DNA of 16,839 nucleotides, from NCBI GenBank assembly GCA_000435535.1, contig FR884457.1:1-16839 (forward strand), in the 5' to 3' direction. The notes under the pieces were generated by a model. That model had not been told where the DNA came from, ran no database searches, and saw nothing but the letters and a program-made list of their open reading frames with translations. Source of the DNA: Clostridium sp. CAG:575 (lineage in GTDB: Bacteria; Bacillota; Clostridia; TANB77; CAG-508). Positions 16,371-16,839 of the stretch are shown piece after piece. The translations under genes were made by a program, and so were the position numbers. Each line of letters starts with the position of its first letter. The first letter of the stretch is position 1.

Positions 16371-16799
16371 ATGGATAATCCACAATATATTTTAAATGAA
16401 GTTAATAAAGGCATAAAAATGGGGATGGATTCAATTTCTACTATTTCTGAAAAGGTTGGTGATAACCAATTTAAAGATGATTTATTATTCCAATATGATA
16501 AATATAATGAAATTTTAAATCGTGTTAATTCTGAACTTAAAAATTATGATGATTTTCCAAAAGAGTTACCACCTATGCAGAAAACTATGGGATATATTGA
16601 TATTCAAATGAGTACTTTAACTGATAAAAGTAATTCTCATATTGCTGAAATGCTTATTAAAGGTACAAATATGGGGATTATTGAGGGTGTAAAATTGAAA
16701 AATCATAATCCTGAGGTTGAGCCTACTATTTCAAATATTTTAGATGATTTTATTCGCTTTCAAGAAAATAATGTTGAGCAATTAAAGAAATATTTATAA
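16371..16799 (+). CDS. Small, probably helical cytoplasmic protein, 142 aa, function unknown
   Basis: It has a strong ribosome binding site, TAAGGAGG ending 6 bases before the ATG at 16371. An in-frame ATG at 16323 has no such site and is not used. The sequence begins MDNPQYILNEVNKGIKMGMD and has a later matching segment KSNSHIAEMLIKGTNMGI (residues ~86-103), with heptad-like hydrophobic spacing throughout and no signal peptide or membrane segment. It reads as a four-helix bundle of the general ferritin-like shape. I recall similar unnamed proteins with the pair MGxDSI and KGxxMG in Clostridia, but I cannot name a family. No clear metal-ligand E-x-x-H pattern is seen, so iron binding is not claimed. 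It is divergent from the ABC transporter, with no visible functional link. Confidence 0.85.
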   Translation: MDNPQYILNEVNKGIKMGMDSISTISEKVGDNQFKDDLLFQYDKYNEILNRVNSELKNYDDFPKELPPMQKTMGYIDIQMSTLTDKSNSHIAEMLIKGTNMGIIEGVKLKNHNPEVEPTISNILDDFIRFQENNVEQLKKYL

Positions 16800-16839
16800 T
16801 AGTTACAATTTAATAAGAAAATATACGATTACGAGGGGC
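16800..16839 (+). other. Right edge, possible ribosome binding site of the next gene
   Basis: No hairpin terminator follows the plus-strand gene within the window. The last bases read ACGAGGGGC, which could be the ribosome binding site of a further plus-strand gene starting just outside. The cut prevents any check. Confidence 0.25.

Overview
The window looks like chromosomal DNA of a very AT-rich Firmicute, most likely a member of the Clostridia. It has a PolC-type replicative polymerase as well as RlmB, LepA and a Firmicutes-style FtsX/MacB ABC protein, strong AGGAGG-type ribosome binding sites, and coding DNA dominated by A/T-ending codons. TGG is used for Trp and TGA is not read through, so the code is the standard bacterial one, not that of Mollicutes. 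The species cannot be named from sequence alone.

Almost everything is on the minus strand. From right to left (the direction of transcription) there is: a MacB-like ABC transporter with ATPase and permease fused (16219-13619), with a clear sigma-A-type promoter at 16284-16256; a membrane-anchored DUF5050-like protein (13505-12354) ending in a perfect 17-bp hairpin terminator; polC (12186-7321), carrying an apparently duplicated OB domain; a GC-rich tandem repeat between polC and the next gene; an HD-domain phosphohydrolase (7243-6188) closely coupled to a frameshifted DUF1294 membrane protein (6176-5873) and its terminator; a gene-free stretch of about 380 bp with a tight cluster of DnaA-box-like 9-mers; a small rhodanese (5495-5151); lepA (5076-3265) with its own promoter; rlmB (2986-2147); and a 624-residue membrane-anchored protein of unknown function (2094-220) closed by a good terminator.

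Only two genes run on the plus strand. One is a 51-codon small ORF at 3063-3218 between lepA and rlmB, with a near-ideal ribosome binding site and its own terminator, whose U-tract runs into the lepA stop codon. The other is a 142-residue, probably all-helical protein (16371-16799) transcribed divergently from the ABC transporter.

Functionally this is mostly core housekeeping (replication, translation fidelity, 23S rRNA methylation) mixed with envelope proteins of unclear role. No CRISPR array, phage, intact insertion sequence, tRNA or rRNA was seen, and no obvious new multi-gene system. The best leads are the small plus-strand gene, the DnaA-box cluster away from dnaA, the tandem OB domains of PolC, and the REP-like repeat after polC.
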